From: RGIG2041 sp045578865
GTDB lineage: Bacteria > Bacillota > Clostridia > UBA1381 > UMGS1253
NCBI GenBank assembly: GCA_045578865.1
Contig: JAZNLB010000031.1
Location: 1 to 44,140, forward strand
DNA length: 44,140 nucleotides
Direction of reading: 5' to 3'
Below are positions 14,152 to 22,822 of the stretch, one piece after another. The position numbers were made by a program, and so were the translations under genes. Under the pieces are notes generated by a model, which saw nothing but the letters and a program-made list of their open reading frames with translations, searched no databases and was not told the origin of the DNA. The stretch's first letter is position 1. Every line of letters starts with the position of its first letter.

Positions 14152-14200
14152 TAACCAAAATAACCAAAAATAAGATTCGGTTTTTTGTGATTGTGCACAA

Positions 14201-14236
14201 AAAAATAGCGCTGCGATTTCTAGCAGCGCTATTTTT
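14201..14236. terminator. Terminator of the EF-G-like gene (works both ways)
   Basis: AAAAATAGCGCTGC (14201–14214) pairs with GCAGCGCTATTTTT (14223–14236). Confidence 0.92.
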
Positions 14237-14243
14237 GTTTTTA

Positions 14244-16304
14244 TCAGTCTTCTGCGTTTCTTTTTGCGGCTTCGATCACTTTGTCTACGATGTTCTTCGG
14301 CGCATCTTCGTAGCGAACAAAGTTGAACTCAAATATACCGCGACCCTGAGTCATTGAGCGCAGGTCAGTTGCATATTTTGCCATTTCAGCTACCGGAACT
14401 TCCGCTTCCACTACACCGCTGTTCATGCCGAGGATGCGACCGCGACGCTTGTTGATATCGCCGATTACATCACCCATGATGGCTTCGGGAACGGTTACGG
14501 TTAAGAAACCAACCGGCTCTAAGAGCACCGGATTTGCCTGTGTAAGACCTGCTTTGTAGGCAAGACCTGCTGCAACCTTAAATGCCATTTCGGAGGAGTC
14601 TACCGGATGGTATGAACCGTCGAGCAGGGTTGCTTTCAGAGAAACAACCGGATAGCCTGCGAGAACGCCGTGCTCCATGCAATCCCTCAAACCTTTTTCT
14701 ACAGCAGGGAAATAGTTTTTCGGAACACTGCCGCCGAATACGCTTTCGCAGAATTCCAAGCCTTCGCCCGTGCCCGGCTCAAATTCAATCACAACATGGC
14801 CGTACTGACCATGACCGCCGGATTGCTTTTTGTGTTTGCCTTCTACCTTTGCACGACCGCGGATAGCCTCTCTGTAAGCTACAATGGGTGCTTCGAGTTT
14901 GGCATCTACCGAGAATTTGCTTTTTAACTTACTTAAAATAATATCCAGATGCTGCTCACCCTGACCGGACAGAATCATCTGTTTGGTTTCTTTGTTGTTG
15001 GTAATACCGATGGTCGGGTCTTCTTCACGCAGTTTCGTTAGTCCCATGCTAATCTTTTCTTCGTCGCCCTTCGCCAAAGGAAGAACGGCAAGAGAGATAA
15101 TCGGCTTTGGATAGTCGATGCCTTCGAGTTTTACAAAAGTGCCTGTTTTGCAAAGTGTGTCGCCCGTGCTGGTCACGGCGAGTTTAGTAACTGCACCAAT
15201 GTCGCCGGCGGAAACTTCACTTACTTCAATTTGCTTTTTGCCCTTTACGGTATAGAGACGGCCGATTTTTTCGTTTGCGTCTCTGTTCGGGTTGTAAACG
15301 GTGGTGTCCGCCTTAATCGTGCCGGAAATTACGCGGAAAATTGAAAGTTTACCAACATATGGGTCAGCGACGGTTTTAAATACGATGGCAGCAAAGTCGC
15401 CTTCCGGAGAAGCAACGATTTCAATCGGGTTGCCGTCTTTGTCTTCGGCAACGCTTGCTTCGGCTTTTACCGGAGACGGCATGATTTCTACCAGTCTGTT
15501 CATAAACAACTCGATACCCTTACCGGAGGTTGTATCGCCTGCGAATACAGGGATAATCAAATTTTCCTTAATACCGGCGCGGATGCCCTTTTCGATTTCT
15601 TCATCGGTAAAGGCTTCGCCTTCAAAGTATTTTTCCATCAGCGCATCGTCTGTTTCGGCAATTTGTTCGGCCATGGTTTCGCGCATAGACTCCAATATAG
15701 CCTTGTGACTGTCCGGCACCGGAATTTCACTCATCTTGAAACCGTCTACTGCGTATGCCTTGGCGGAAACGGTATCAATAATGCCGGTTATGTTTTTATT
15801 TGCATCCAAAATCGGAATAGAGAAGGCAACTACGGCTGCGCCGAAGCGGCTCTTAATCTGCTCAAAAATGCCTTCGTAATCTGCGTGTTCATTTTCTACC
15901 TTCGATATATAAATTGCAATCGGCAGATGTTGATTTGCTGCTGCGCGGAAGGCTTTTTCCGTGCCGACTGCCACACCGGATTTGCCGCTGACTGCGATGA
16001 CAACACAATCCGCACCACGCATACCTTCGTATACGCCGCCAATAAAATCAAAATATCCCGGTGTGTCGATTAAATTCAGTTTGTGGCCTCTCCATTCCAC
16101 CGGTGCCACTGCTGTGCTGATGGAAAAATTACGCTTGGTTTCCTCAGCATCAAAGTCCATTGTTGTAGAGCCATCGGATACATTGCCGAAACGGTCGATT
16201 GCACCGCTGTGAAATAACATTGCTTCACAAAGTGTTGTCTTACCCGCACGGCCGTGACCTGCAAAGCAAATGTTTCTGATTTTGTCCATCGAAAAAGCAC
16301 CCAT
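14244..16304 (-). CDS. Elongation factor G-like GTPase paralogue with altered GTPase motifs
   Basis: 686 residues with the EF-G domain order: G domain, domain II, then III–V (for example GKHKKQSGGHGQYGHVVIEFEPG in domain IV and NKRRGRILGM in V). The P-loop GHGRAGKTT (16–24) is intact, but the other switches differ from canonical EF-G. RGITI is replaced by RNFSI (S61 for the G2 Thr), DTPGH by DTPGY (Y84 for the catalytic His), and NKxD by SKVE (134–137). No rpsL/rpsG/tuf neighbours are present, so this is not the housekeeping fusA. It belongs to the EF-G-like paralogue group found in many Clostridia and Actinobacteria, whose role is unclear. ATG 16304 has AAAGGGG 7 bases upstream. Confidence 0.88.
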   Translation of the reverse strand: MGAFSMDKIRNICFAGHGRAGKTTLCEAMLFHSGAIDRFGNVSDGSTTMDFDAEETKRNFSISTAVAPVEWRGHKLNLIDTPGYFDFIGGVYEGMRGADCVVIAVSGKSGVAVGTEKAFRAAANQHLPIAIYISKVENEHADYEGIFEQIKSRFGAAVVAFSIPILDANKNITGIIDTVSAKAYAVDGFKMSEIPVPDSHKAILESMRETMAEQIAETDDALMEKYFEGEAFTDEEIEKGIRAGIKENLIIPVFAGDTTSGKGIELFMNRLVEIMPSPVKAEASVAEDKDGNPIEIVASPEGDFAAIVFKTVADPYVGKLSIFRVISGTIKADTTVYNPNRDANEKIGRLYTVKGKKQIEVSEVSAGDIGAVTKLAVTSTGDTLCKTGTFVKLEGIDYPKPIISLAVLPLAKGDEEKISMGLTKLREEDPTIGITNNKETKQMILSGQGEQHLDIILSKLKSKFSVDAKLEAPIVAYREAIRGRAKVEGKHKKQSGGHGQYGHVVIEFEPGTGEGLEFCESVFGGSVPKNYFPAVEKGLRDCMEHGVLAGYPVVSLKATLLDGSYHPVDSSEMAFKVAAGLAYKAGLTQANPVLLEPVGFLTVTVPEAIMGDVIGDINKRRGRILGMNSGVVEAEVPVAEMAKYATDLRSMTQGRGIFEFNFVRYEDAPKNIVDKVIEAAKRNAED

Positions 16305-16326
16305 AGAAATACCCCTTTCAAGTGTT

Positions 16327-16355
16327 TATATACCTAGGCCAGTCTAAGATGTCAT
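16327..16355 (-). promoter_or_regulatory. Sigma-A promoter for the EF-G-like gene
   Basis: Minus strand: ATGACA (16350–16355), 17-base spacer, TATATA (16327–16332). The rest of the gap (about 16356–16592) is AT-rich, and I see no gene in it. Confidence 0.55.
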
Positions 16356-16592
16356 TAAACAATTTTTATTGTGTAATCGACTTAAAACTGCACTATAATA
16401 CTTTTATATTTCTCTTTCTGTTCAGGATTTCCTTTTGGAATTCTAACCAAGATTATTTTGTTGATTTTGTGCAAAGTGCATAATATAAATACGAAAAAGT
16501 GAGGAAAACTGGTAAAAAACACTGTGAAAAAATAAATGTATTGTTTATATGGTGTTGGGAAGGAAGAGATTTTTGGGCGATATTGACAAAAT

Positions 16593-16628
16593 AAAAAAGA
16601 GATGTTTCGTTTTCGAAACATCTCTTTT
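16593..16628. terminator. Terminator after secF
   Basis: AAAAGAGATGTTTCG pairs with CGAAACATCTCTTTT around TTTT; the A-run on the left becomes the U-run of the minus-strand transcript. Confidence 0.92.
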
Positions 16629-16642
16629 GGGCATCTGTGAAA

Positions 16643-17536
16643 TTATTTTGCAGATTTTCTTACTGTGTCGCTCCAAGCGCCCCACCACGGACTTGCAATA
16701 AAAATCGAGGTGAAAGAACCGCATATGATACCAATGATAATCGGCAATGCAAAGTTCTTTAAAGAGGATGCACCCATGAAGTAGAGCACTACAAGTGTAA
16801 TCAAAGTTGTGATGGAAGTATTAATTGTACGCGTCATCGACTGCCAGATACTCTTTTCAACAACCTCGGTGTTTGTGCTCTTTTTGTCGAGCTTTCTGTT
16901 TTCTCTGATTCTGTCAAAGATAACGATTGTGTCGTTGATGGAGTAACCTACAACGGTCAAGATTGCCGCAATAAATGTGGTTGAAAGCGGAATCTTTGCA
17001 ATTACATATACGCTCATCATAACAAGCACATTTGTAATCAAACAAAGCACAGCCAAAACACCGCTCTTCCATTCGAAACGAATCCAAATGTAGATGAGCA
17101 TTAAAATGGAAGCAAGAAGAGTGAACAGCAGGGTTCTCGTCTTCATTTCGTTACCATAGGTTGCTGCCTGTGTTGCACTGCTGAGAGTGATTTCTTCAGC
17201 CTTTAAACCGTGCTTGTCTGCGATGGCTTTCACACCGGCATCTCTCTGCTCCGGTGTGAGCACGATGGATTTGATTACAATGTTTTGCGAGCCTGCACCC
17301 GTTAACTGTACCGTCGGTTCAATTTCGATGCCGGCAGCGGTCATATAAAGCGTAGCCGCTTCGGCGCGCTCTGCGCCGGTAAGTGCTTTGCCCATACCGA
17401 GTTCTACGGATGTACCGCCTGCAAAGTCAATATCCTGTCTGAAACCGCCGTTTACAAAAAAGCCGATGATACCTGCCACAATAATCAGTACAGGAATAAG
17501 AGTAAACCACAGTTTGTTCTTTGTTACATTAAACAT
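16643..17536 (-). CDS. secF: Protein translocase subunit SecF
   Basis: 297 residues with six predicted membrane helices. The N-terminal motif DIDFAGGTSVELGMG, the large periplasmic-side loop (about residues 45–125) and the conserved VGYSINDTIVIFDRIREN segment of TM4 identify it. It works with SecD and the SecYEG channel, using the proton motive force to finish protein export. It lies 22 bases after secD in the same operon, with AAGGAAGG before ATG 17536. The terminator at 16593 closes the operon. Confidence 0.95.
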   Translation of the reverse strand: MFNVTKNKLWFTLIPVLIIVAGIIGFFVNGGFRQDIDFAGGTSVELGMGKALTGAERAEAATLYMTAAGIEIEPTVQLTGAGSQNIVIKSIVLTPEQRDAGVKAIADKHGLKAEEITLSSATQAATYGNEMKTRTLLFTLLASILMLIYIWIRFEWKSGVLAVLCLITNVLVMMSVYVIAKIPLSTTFIAAILTVVGYSINDTIVIFDRIRENRKLDKKSTNTEVVEKSIWQSMTRTINTSITTLITLVVLYFMGASSLKNFALPIIIGIICGSFTSIFIASPWWGAWSDTVRKSAK

Positions 17537-17558
17537 TTACTTTTACCTTCCTTTCTAA

Positions 17559-18854
17559 TTATTCAGCATCTGCTTTTTTAAGCAGTTTTGCGCCGTATGC
17601 CGTAGGATTTGTGATGTTTAAGCCAACAATCTGGTTGAGCAGGAAACGCGTGAGTGTGATTGCGGTAAACATGGAAAGAACAACACCGATGAGCAAGGTG
17701 ATTGCAAAGCCCTGTACGGTTGCAACGCCCGATGCCCAAAGTACGATTGCGGCAATCAAGGTGGTGATATTACCGTCCAAAATAGCAGTCAGTGCACGCT
17801 TGAAGCCCGAATCTACGGATGCGCGAACGGTTTTGCCGTTGCGTAATTCTTCTTTGATTCTTTCAAAAATCAATACATTTGCGTCAACCGCCATACCGAT
17901 GGAGAGGATGATACCTGCGATACCGGAAAGGCTTAAATTGATGCGAAATGCGCCGATAATGAGACATGTAAGACCGATGTAGCCAATCAGGGAAATGTCT
18001 GCTACAAGACCCGGGAGTCTGTAGAAAATCAGCATAAATATCATAATGAGTACAATGCCGATGAGTGCTGCCCAAAGGCTTGTTTCAAATGCATCTTCGC
18101 CGAGTTCTGCGCCCACTTCGCTCGATTCAATCGCTTCGAGTTCAACCGGCAACTGACCGGATTTAATCTGATTGGCGAGGGTAGATGCGCTTTCCTGTGT
18201 GAAGCTACCGGAGATTACGCAAGTGTTGGAGTTGATGGTTTCGGAAACCATTGGCATGGAAATCGGGACACCGTCCATGCAGATGGCAATGTAGTTTTTG
18301 CTTTCACTCGCTTTTGCAGCTGCAGCGGCAGTTGCCTGTGCAAACTTATCGCGACCTTCGTTAGAGAGTGTCAGACTTACATAGTGTTCCGCGTTGGAAA
18401 GTTCGCTCACCTGACCATACTCATAACTTGCATCATCCACATCCTTGCCTTCTAATACAACATTGCCGTCTGCATCCTGGAATGTGAGCTTTGCGGTGGA
18501 ACCAAGCAGAGCGATTGCTTCTTCGGCATTGATGTTCGGGATTTCGACGCGGATGCGGCTTGTGTTGGTTTGGAGTCTGCTTACGCGCGCTTCTGTGTAG
18601 CCAAGGTAAGAAAGACGAGTACGCATAACATCTTCTACAATGTTCATTTCTTCTTCGGTTACATTTTCAGCCTTTGCTTCAAAGGTGATGGTCGAACCAC
18701 CTGCGAGGTCGATGCCTTCGTTAAGACCGCCCTCTTGCAGGATACCTGTGTAACACTGCTTGCCAAACAATGTGATGCCGCCCAAGGAAATGGCTGTGAC
18801 AGCGACCACTAAAATTAAAGCAAGAGCCATGAAAATACCACTTTTTACTTTCAT
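17559..18854 (-). CDS. secD: Protein translocase subunit SecD
   Basis: 431 residues, shorter than the E. coli protein but usual for Clostridia. There is one N-terminal helix, then GIDLAGGSTITFEA (D1 motif), the P1 external domain (about 50–250), and five C-terminal helices with GIAGIILSIGMAVDANVLIFERIKEELRNG and the RALTAILDGNITTLIAA motif. SecD and SecF form one complex. The gene starts 35 bases after glyS on the same strand, with AAGGAGG before ATG 18854, and I see no separate promoter, so I infer a glyS–secD–secF operon. yajC is not adjacent. Confidence 0.95.
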   Translation of the reverse strand: MKVKSGIFMALALILVVAVTAISLGGITLFGKQCYTGILQEGGLNEGIDLAGGSTITFEAKAENVTEEEMNIVEDVMRTRLSYLGYTEARVSRLQTNTSRIRVEIPNINAEEAIALLGSTAKLTFQDADGNVVLEGKDVDDASYEYGQVSELSNAEHYVSLTLSNEGRDKFAQATAAAAAKASESKNYIAICMDGVPISMPMVSETINSNTCVISGSFTQESASTLANQIKSGQLPVELEAIESSEVGAELGEDAFETSLWAALIGIVLIMIFMLIFYRLPGLVADISLIGYIGLTCLIIGAFRINLSLSGIAGIILSIGMAVDANVLIFERIKEELRNGKTVRASVDSGFKRALTAILDGNITTLIAAIVLWASGVATVQGFAITLLIGVVLSMFTAITLTRFLLNQIVGLNITNPTAYGAKLLKKADAE

Positions 18855-18889
18855 GTTTTATATACCTCCTTACTTTTGGTTCATTGCAA

Positions 18890-20281
18890 TTAAAACTCCA
18901 TTTTTTCTTCGAGATATGCTGCGAGCTCACGAATCGGCATACGCACCTGCTCCATGCTATCGCGATCACGAACGGTTACACAACCATCATTTTCACTTTC
19001 AAAGTCGTAGGTGATACAGAACGGTGTACCGATTTCGTCTTGACGGCGATATCTTTTGCCGATAGAACCTGCATCGTCAAATTCGATGCGGAATTTCTTT
19101 GCGAGCATTTCAAATACTTCGCCTGCCTGCTCGGAAAGCTTCTTCGACAGTGGCAGTACGGCAGCCTTAATCGGCGCAAGAGCCGGATGCAGGCGCAGTA
19201 CCACGCGCACATCGTCGCCTTCCAAAACTTCTTCATCATAAGCATCTACCAAGAAAGCAAGAGCAACACGGTCTGCGCCGAGAGACGGCTCTACGCAGTA
19301 CGGTACATAGCGTTCGTTGGTTACCGGGTCGGTATAATCCATGCTTTCGCCGGAGTGCTCTGCGTGCTGCTTTAAGTCATAGTCTGTTCTGTCTGCAATG
19401 CCCCAAAGTTCGCCCCAACCGAACGGGAATACAAATTCAATATCCGTTGTTGCATTGGAGTAGTGGGACAGTTCCTCCTTGGCATGGTCGCGGAAACGCA
19501 GGTTTTCTTCGCGGATACCTAAGGTCAAAAGGAAGTTCATGCAGTAGTCTTTCCAGTATTTAAACCAATCCAAATCTGTGCCGGGTGCACAGAAAAATTC
19601 CAGTTCCATCTGCTCGAATTCGCGCGTTCTGAACACGAAGTTGCCCGGCGTAATTTCGTTACGGAAGGATTTACCTACTTGAGCAATACCGAACGGAATT
19701 TTCTTTCTGGATGTACGCTGTACATTTTTGAAGTTTACGAAAATACCCTGTGCGGTTTCCGGACGCAGGTACAGTTCGGATTGCGAGTCCTCTGTTACGC
19801 CCTGAAAGGTTTTAAACATTAGGTTAAACTTACGGATGTCCGTAAAGTTTTTCTTGCCGCATTCCGGACAAACCACATCGTTTGCCTTGATGAATTCGAG
19901 CATCTGCTCGTTGCTCCAACCGTCAACGGCAATCGTTTCGCCCTTTGCTTTGCAGTGGTCCTCGATAAGTTGGTCGGCTCTGAATCGTGCCTTGCATTCC
20001 TTACAGTCCATCAGCGGGTCGGAAAATCCGCCCACATGGCCGGATGCAACCCAAGCCTTCGGGTTCATAATGATTGCAGCATCCAGCCCTACATTGTATC
20101 TGGATTCCTGAACGAACTTTTTCCACCAGGCGCGCTTTACATTATTTTTAAACTCTACGCCGAGCGGACCGTAGTCCCAGGAATTTGCAAGTCCGCCGTA
20201 GATTTCGGAACCGGGATATACAAAGCCTCGGCCCTTACACAGCGCGACGATTTTTTCCATTGTTTTTTCAGAATTGTTCAC
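18890..20281 (-). CDS. glyS: Glycyl-tRNA synthetase, dimeric (alpha-2) class II type
   Basis: 463 residues of the single-chain, eukaryote/archaea-like GlyRS rather than the alpha2-beta2 GlyQ/GlyS pair; the symbol glyQS is also used. Class II motif 2 is seen in GKSFRNEITPGNFVFRTREFEQMELEFF. RPETAQGIFVNF is the family hallmark, and the C-terminal anticodon-binding domain ends in CVTVRDRDSMEQVR. The N-terminus (VALCKGRGFVYPGSEIYGG) is complete. The start is GTG 20281 with GGAGG 9 bases upstream. It leads an operon with secDF. The 100-base leader is too short for a standard T-box. Confidence 0.95.
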   Translation of the reverse strand: MNNSEKTMEKIVALCKGRGFVYPGSEIYGGLANSWDYGPLGVEFKNNVKRAWWKKFVQESRYNVGLDAAIIMNPKAWVASGHVGGFSDPLMDCKECKARFRADQLIEDHCKAKGETIAVDGWSNEQMLEFIKANDVVCPECGKKNFTDIRKFNLMFKTFQGVTEDSQSELYLRPETAQGIFVNFKNVQRTSRKKIPFGIAQVGKSFRNEITPGNFVFRTREFEQMELEFFCAPGTDLDWFKYWKDYCMNFLLTLGIREENLRFRDHAKEELSHYSNATTDIEFVFPFGWGELWGIADRTDYDLKQHAEHSGESMDYTDPVTNERYVPYCVEPSLGADRVALAFLVDAYDEEVLEGDDVRVVLRLHPALAPIKAAVLPLSKKLSEQAGEVFEMLAKKFRIEFDDAGSIGKRYRRQDEIGTPFCITYDFESENDGCVTVRDRDSMEQVRMPIRELAAYLEEKMEF

Positions 20282-20324
20282 TTTTGTCTACCTCCATATA
20301 TATGCTTCATACCCCTGGCTTTTG

Positions 20325-20336
20325 CGGGCATGCCCG
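20325..20336. other. 12-base perfect palindrome in the glyS leader
   Basis: CGGGCATGCCCG lies between the promoter and the start of glyS, about 44 bases before the GTG. It can fold as a short stem or serve as a protein site. Nothing else supports a role. Confidence 0.35.
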
Positions 20337-20359
20337 ACTGGAATATGAGCCTACCCTAT

Positions 20360-20387
20360 AGTTTATCAAAAAATGCAAAAATGTCAA
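20360..20387 (-). promoter_or_regulatory. Promoter of the glyS–secD–secF operon
   Basis: Minus strand: perfect TTGACA (20382–20387), 16-base spacer, TAAACT (20360–20365). Confidence 0.65.
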
Positions 20388-20476
20388 GTATTTACACGAC
20401 TTTTTTATTATATATGAAAGATTTAAAATGAAATCAAATGAAATACAGAAAACCACATCTTTTTTTGCCGTGCCAC

Positions 20477-20505
20477 TTGCAACAAGGGCGGATGTGTGGT
20501 AATAT
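20477..20505 (+). promoter_or_regulatory. Promoter of the AbrB-like gene
   Basis: TTGCAA (20477–20482), 17-base spacer, TAATAT (20500–20505). Confidence 0.6.
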
Positions 20506-20546
20506 AAGTATACAGTAAATTTTGGAAATGACGGGGGAGTATGAAC

Positions 20547-20789
20547 ATGAAAAAAACAGGCATGACAAGACCGGTTGACGAGTTGGGCAGAGTGGTAATT
20601 CCAAAGGAAATCAGAAACAATCTGCAAATTGAGGTAAAGGACAGATTGGAGATTTTGCTCGATGGTGATGCCATTGTTTTGAAAAAATATGATCCGAGTT
20701 GTATGTTCTGCGGCGCAAGCGAGCAGGTAGAGGATGTTTTTGGTAAAAATATCTGCCGTACCTGTCTGGAGAAACTTAAGCATATTTAA
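20547..20789 (+). CDS. AbrB/SpoVT-type DNA-binding regulator with C-terminal zinc ribbon
   Basis: 80 residues from ATG 20547, which stands 7 bases after GGGGGAG; ATG 20541 is too close. The swapped-hairpin AbrB domain is clear: TRPVDELGRVVIPKEIRNNL then DRLEILLDGDAIVLKKY. The tail has two Cys pairs, CMFCG and CRTC, giving a small zinc ribbon not found in Bacillus AbrB but common in clostridial members. It should be a dimeric or tetrameric transition-state regulator. It stands alone before yebC, which has its own promoter, so its targets are unknown. Confidence 0.9.
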   Translation: MKKTGMTRPVDELGRVVIPKEIRNNLQIEVKDRLEILLDGDAIVLKKYDPSCMFCGASEQVEDVFGKNICRTCLEKLKHI

Positions 20790-20803
20790 TTTGAAATTTT
20801 ACC

Positions 20804-20832
20804 TTGCAACGAACGCCGGTTTGTGTTATAAT
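20804..20832 (+). promoter_or_regulatory. Sigma-A promoter for yebC
   Basis: TTGCAA (20804–20809), 17-base spacer, perfect TATAAT (20827–20832), 58 bases before the start. Confidence 0.7.
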
Positions 20833-20890
20833 CAAGTGGTTGTAACGCGAGACGGCGTTATATATTTGCAAAACGGGAGTGAAAAGTAAC

Positions 20891-21622
20891 ATGTCGGGAC
20901 ATTCCAAATGGAGTACAATTAAAAGAAAAAAAGGCGCAAACGATGCTCAGCGTGCGAAGATTTTTACCAAGATTTCGCGCGAATTGACCGTTGTGGTTAA
21001 AGCAGGCGGTCCGGACCCGGACAGCAATTCCAAATTAAAGGATATTATAGCAAAAGCGCGCTCTAACAATATGCCCAACGACAACATTATGCGTACGATT
21101 AAAAAGGCGGCAGGCGAAACGGGCGGCGATAACTATGAAGAAGTTACCTATGAAGGTTACGGTCCGAACGGCGTGGCAGTTATCGTAGAAACGCTTACGG
21201 ATAACCGCAATCGTACTGCGGGGGATGTACGCCACTATTTCGATAAGTTTCACGGCAACCTCGGTCAGAACGGCTGCGTAAGTTTTATGTTTGATAAAAA
21301 GGGTATTATTTTGATTGAACAGGAAGACGGCATTGACGAAGATACGCTGATGATGGAAGCACTGGATGCCGGCGCAGATGATTTTGCAGCAGAAGACGGC
21401 GTTTATGAAATCACTACGACGCCGGAGAGTTTCAGCGCGGTGCGCGAAGCATTGGAGGCAAATTATACACTTGCTTCCGCTGAAGTGGAAATGGTGCCGC
21501 AGACAACCGTGGATTTGACCGATCCGGATGAAATTAAGTTTATGGGCAGACTTTTAGAGACGCTGGAAGATAATGATGATGTGCAAAATGTATATCACAA
21601 CTGGAATCAACCAGAAGAATAA
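20891..21622 (+). CDS. yebC: YebC/PmpR/TACO1 family protein
   Basis: 243 residues. The start at ATG 20891 gives the invariant MSGHSKWSTIKRKKGANDA. The motifs KAGGPDPDSN, MPNDNIMRTIKKAAG, YEGYGPNGVAVIVE and NRTAGDVRHYFDKFHGNLG follow in family order. The family was called a transcriptional regulator and is now linked to translation, easing ribosome stalling at proline runs. It is a single gene with a strong promoter and terminator. Confidence 0.94.
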   Translation: MSGHSKWSTIKRKKGANDAQRAKIFTKISRELTVVVKAGGPDPDSNSKLKDIIAKARSNNMPNDNIMRTIKKAAGETGGDNYEEVTYEGYGPNGVAVIVETLTDNRNRTAGDVRHYFDKFHGNLGQNGCVSFMFDKKGIILIEQEDGIDEDTLMMEALDAGADDFAAEDGVYEITTTPESFSAVREALEANYTLASAEVEMVPQTTVDLTDPDEIKFMGRLLETLEDNDDVQNVYHNWNQPEE

Positions 21623-21626
21623 AAGC

Positions 21627-21676
21627 AAAAACACCTCCTATGGTATTTTGATTTTACCATAGGAGGTGTTTTTTTG
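21627..21676. terminator. Strong terminator after yebC
   Basis: AAAAACACCTCCTATGGTA (21627–21645) pairs with TACCATAGGAGGTGTTTTT (21655–21673), a perfect 19-bp stem followed by more Ts. Confidence 0.95.
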
Positions 21677-21721
21677 TTTTTCGTTTTTGCTTAGACCTGT
21701 TCAATTTCCGTATTGCTTTTA

Positions 21722-22639
21722 TTATCTGTAAAATAGTTTATAACCGATAAAACCAATCAGCGCACCGGGGATAATCATAACGAATGCGGCTGCCAGTGCC
21801 GCACCACTGTCGGCGCCACTGAATTTCGCAAAAAATGCGATGCCGCTAACGATGAGACCAAGCGCCGTCCATGTCCATGTGCCGCAAGTGCTCAATACCT
21901 CTCGGAGGCTTCTGCATGAAAAATATTTGAGCAGACCAAAAATCACACCGGGCAAAAGACCGTAGAGCAAATACTTTGTGCGCCAAAGGACAATCAGACT
22001 TGCTACGATTACACTGCTGTCACTGTATTTTTTTATCAGCCAACTGCCACCGAAAATAATGAGCGCAATAATAATGAGCATCATTCGACCTTTGCTGCTG
22101 CCTGCGCCACCGCCGCCGATATAATTGCCATCGTCATCATAATCGTCCGGATTTACATAGGTCACCTTCCTGCCGTTTCTGTAGAGCGGTTCACCATCGT
22201 CTTCAATTTCATCTACATTCACATAAGTTACCTTTCTGCCGTTGCGGTATTGCGGTTGCTGCGGAGAGTTGTAACTTTCGTTATAACCACTGTTGTCAGG
22301 CTCTTCGTAGTATGCTTCTTCGCCATCGTAGTATTCTTCATCCGCCTCATAGTACTCGCCGTCATCATAATATTCGTCGCCGCCGCCAAGCCACTCATCA
22401 AAACTGTATGCACCCGAATCAATAAAATCGCAGATGGTATCGTAACTTACATTCGAATATCTTCCGCGCTGATTACAATCACCGTTACCATAGGCAACAT
22501 TACCTTCGTTTAAATGATATGCCCGAATGAGCTTACTAACCTCGGATTGCGTTATGCCGTGTTCCTGGGCGATGCGTGTTTGTGCATAACCGAGGACAAG
22601 GTATTCATATAAAATATCGGCATCAAATTGATTTGCCAT
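21722..22639 (-). CDS. Unrecognised protein: HTH, Tyr/acidic linker with two 11-residue repeats, and membrane helices
   Basis: 305 residues in three parts. Residues 8–43 look like a helix-turn-helix (YAQTRIAQEHGITQSEVSKL). Residues 85–125 are very rich in Asp, Glu and Tyr, followed by two exact copies of YRNGRKVTYVN at 131–141 and 153–163, each flanked by acidic residues. Residues 184–300 hold four or five hydrophobic helices, with a KK or KYF break between them. This predicts a membrane-anchored protein with a DNA-binding-like head on a flexible acidic tether. It has a perfect-consensus promoter and GGGAGGG before ATG 22639. I recognise no family for the whole protein. It might be a membrane-bound sensor/regulator, but the HTH is too generic to prove DNA binding. 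Confidence 0.8.
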   Translation of the reverse strand: MANQFDADILYEYLVLGYAQTRIAQEHGITQSEVSKLIRAYHLNEGNVAYGNGDCNQRGRYSNVSYDTICDFIDSGAYSFDEWLGGGDEYYDDGEYYEADEEYYDGEEAYYEEPDNSGYNESYNSPQQPQYRNGRKVTYVNVDEIEDDGEPLYRNGRKVTYVNPDDYDDDGNYIGGGGAGSSKGRMMLIIIALIIFGGSWLIKKYSDSSVIVASLIVLWRTKYLLYGLLPGVIFGLLKYFSCRSLREVLSTCGTWTWTALGLIVSGIAFFAKFSGADSGAALAAAFVMIIPGALIGFIGYKLFYR

Positions 22640-22659
22640 AATACATCCCTCCCGCGAAT

Positions 22660-22688
22660 ATTATATAGGAAAGTATAGAGGATGTCAA
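22660..22688 (-). promoter_or_regulatory. Consensus promoter for the HTH/membrane protein
   Basis: Minus strand: TTGACA (22683–22688), 17-base spacer, TATAAT (22660–22665), an exact match to the sigma-A consensus. Confidence 0.85.
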
Positions 22689-22740
22689 TTTGGGACTCTG
22701 GAAAATTTTTAAAAATTTTTAAAAAAAACAAAAAAAGGTG

Positions 22741-22769
22741 TTGACAAGTAGATTTTTGTATGTTAAATT
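22741..22769 (+). promoter_or_regulatory. Promoter of perR–rbr–bfd
   Basis: TTGACA (22741–22746), 17-base spacer, TAAATT (22764–22769), directly followed by a PerR-box-like palindrome. Confidence 0.65.
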
Positions 22770-22773
22770 ATTA

Positions 22774-22788
22774 TTGTAATCATTACAA
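22774..22788. promoter_or_regulatory. Candidate PerR box
   Basis: TTGTAAT-C-ATTACAA is a perfect 7-1-7 inverted repeat differing from the Bacillus PerR box (TTATAATNATTATAA) by one symmetric change per arm. It covers the expected transcription start of the perR promoter, so bound repressor would block it. This is why I do not start perR at the in-frame TTG at 22760. Confidence 0.75.
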
Positions 22789-22822
22789 AAATGAAACAAA
22801 AACAAAAAGTGTGGTGATGAAA

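Noticed and set aside
20282..20400. Possible T-box in the glyS leader
   Set aside because: The leader from the promoter is about 80–100 bases and lacks the GGTACCGCG sequence; only a 12-base palindrome is present.
22760..22822. Upstream TTG start for perR
   Set aside because: It would place the PerR box and transcription start inside the gene and has no ribosome binding site.
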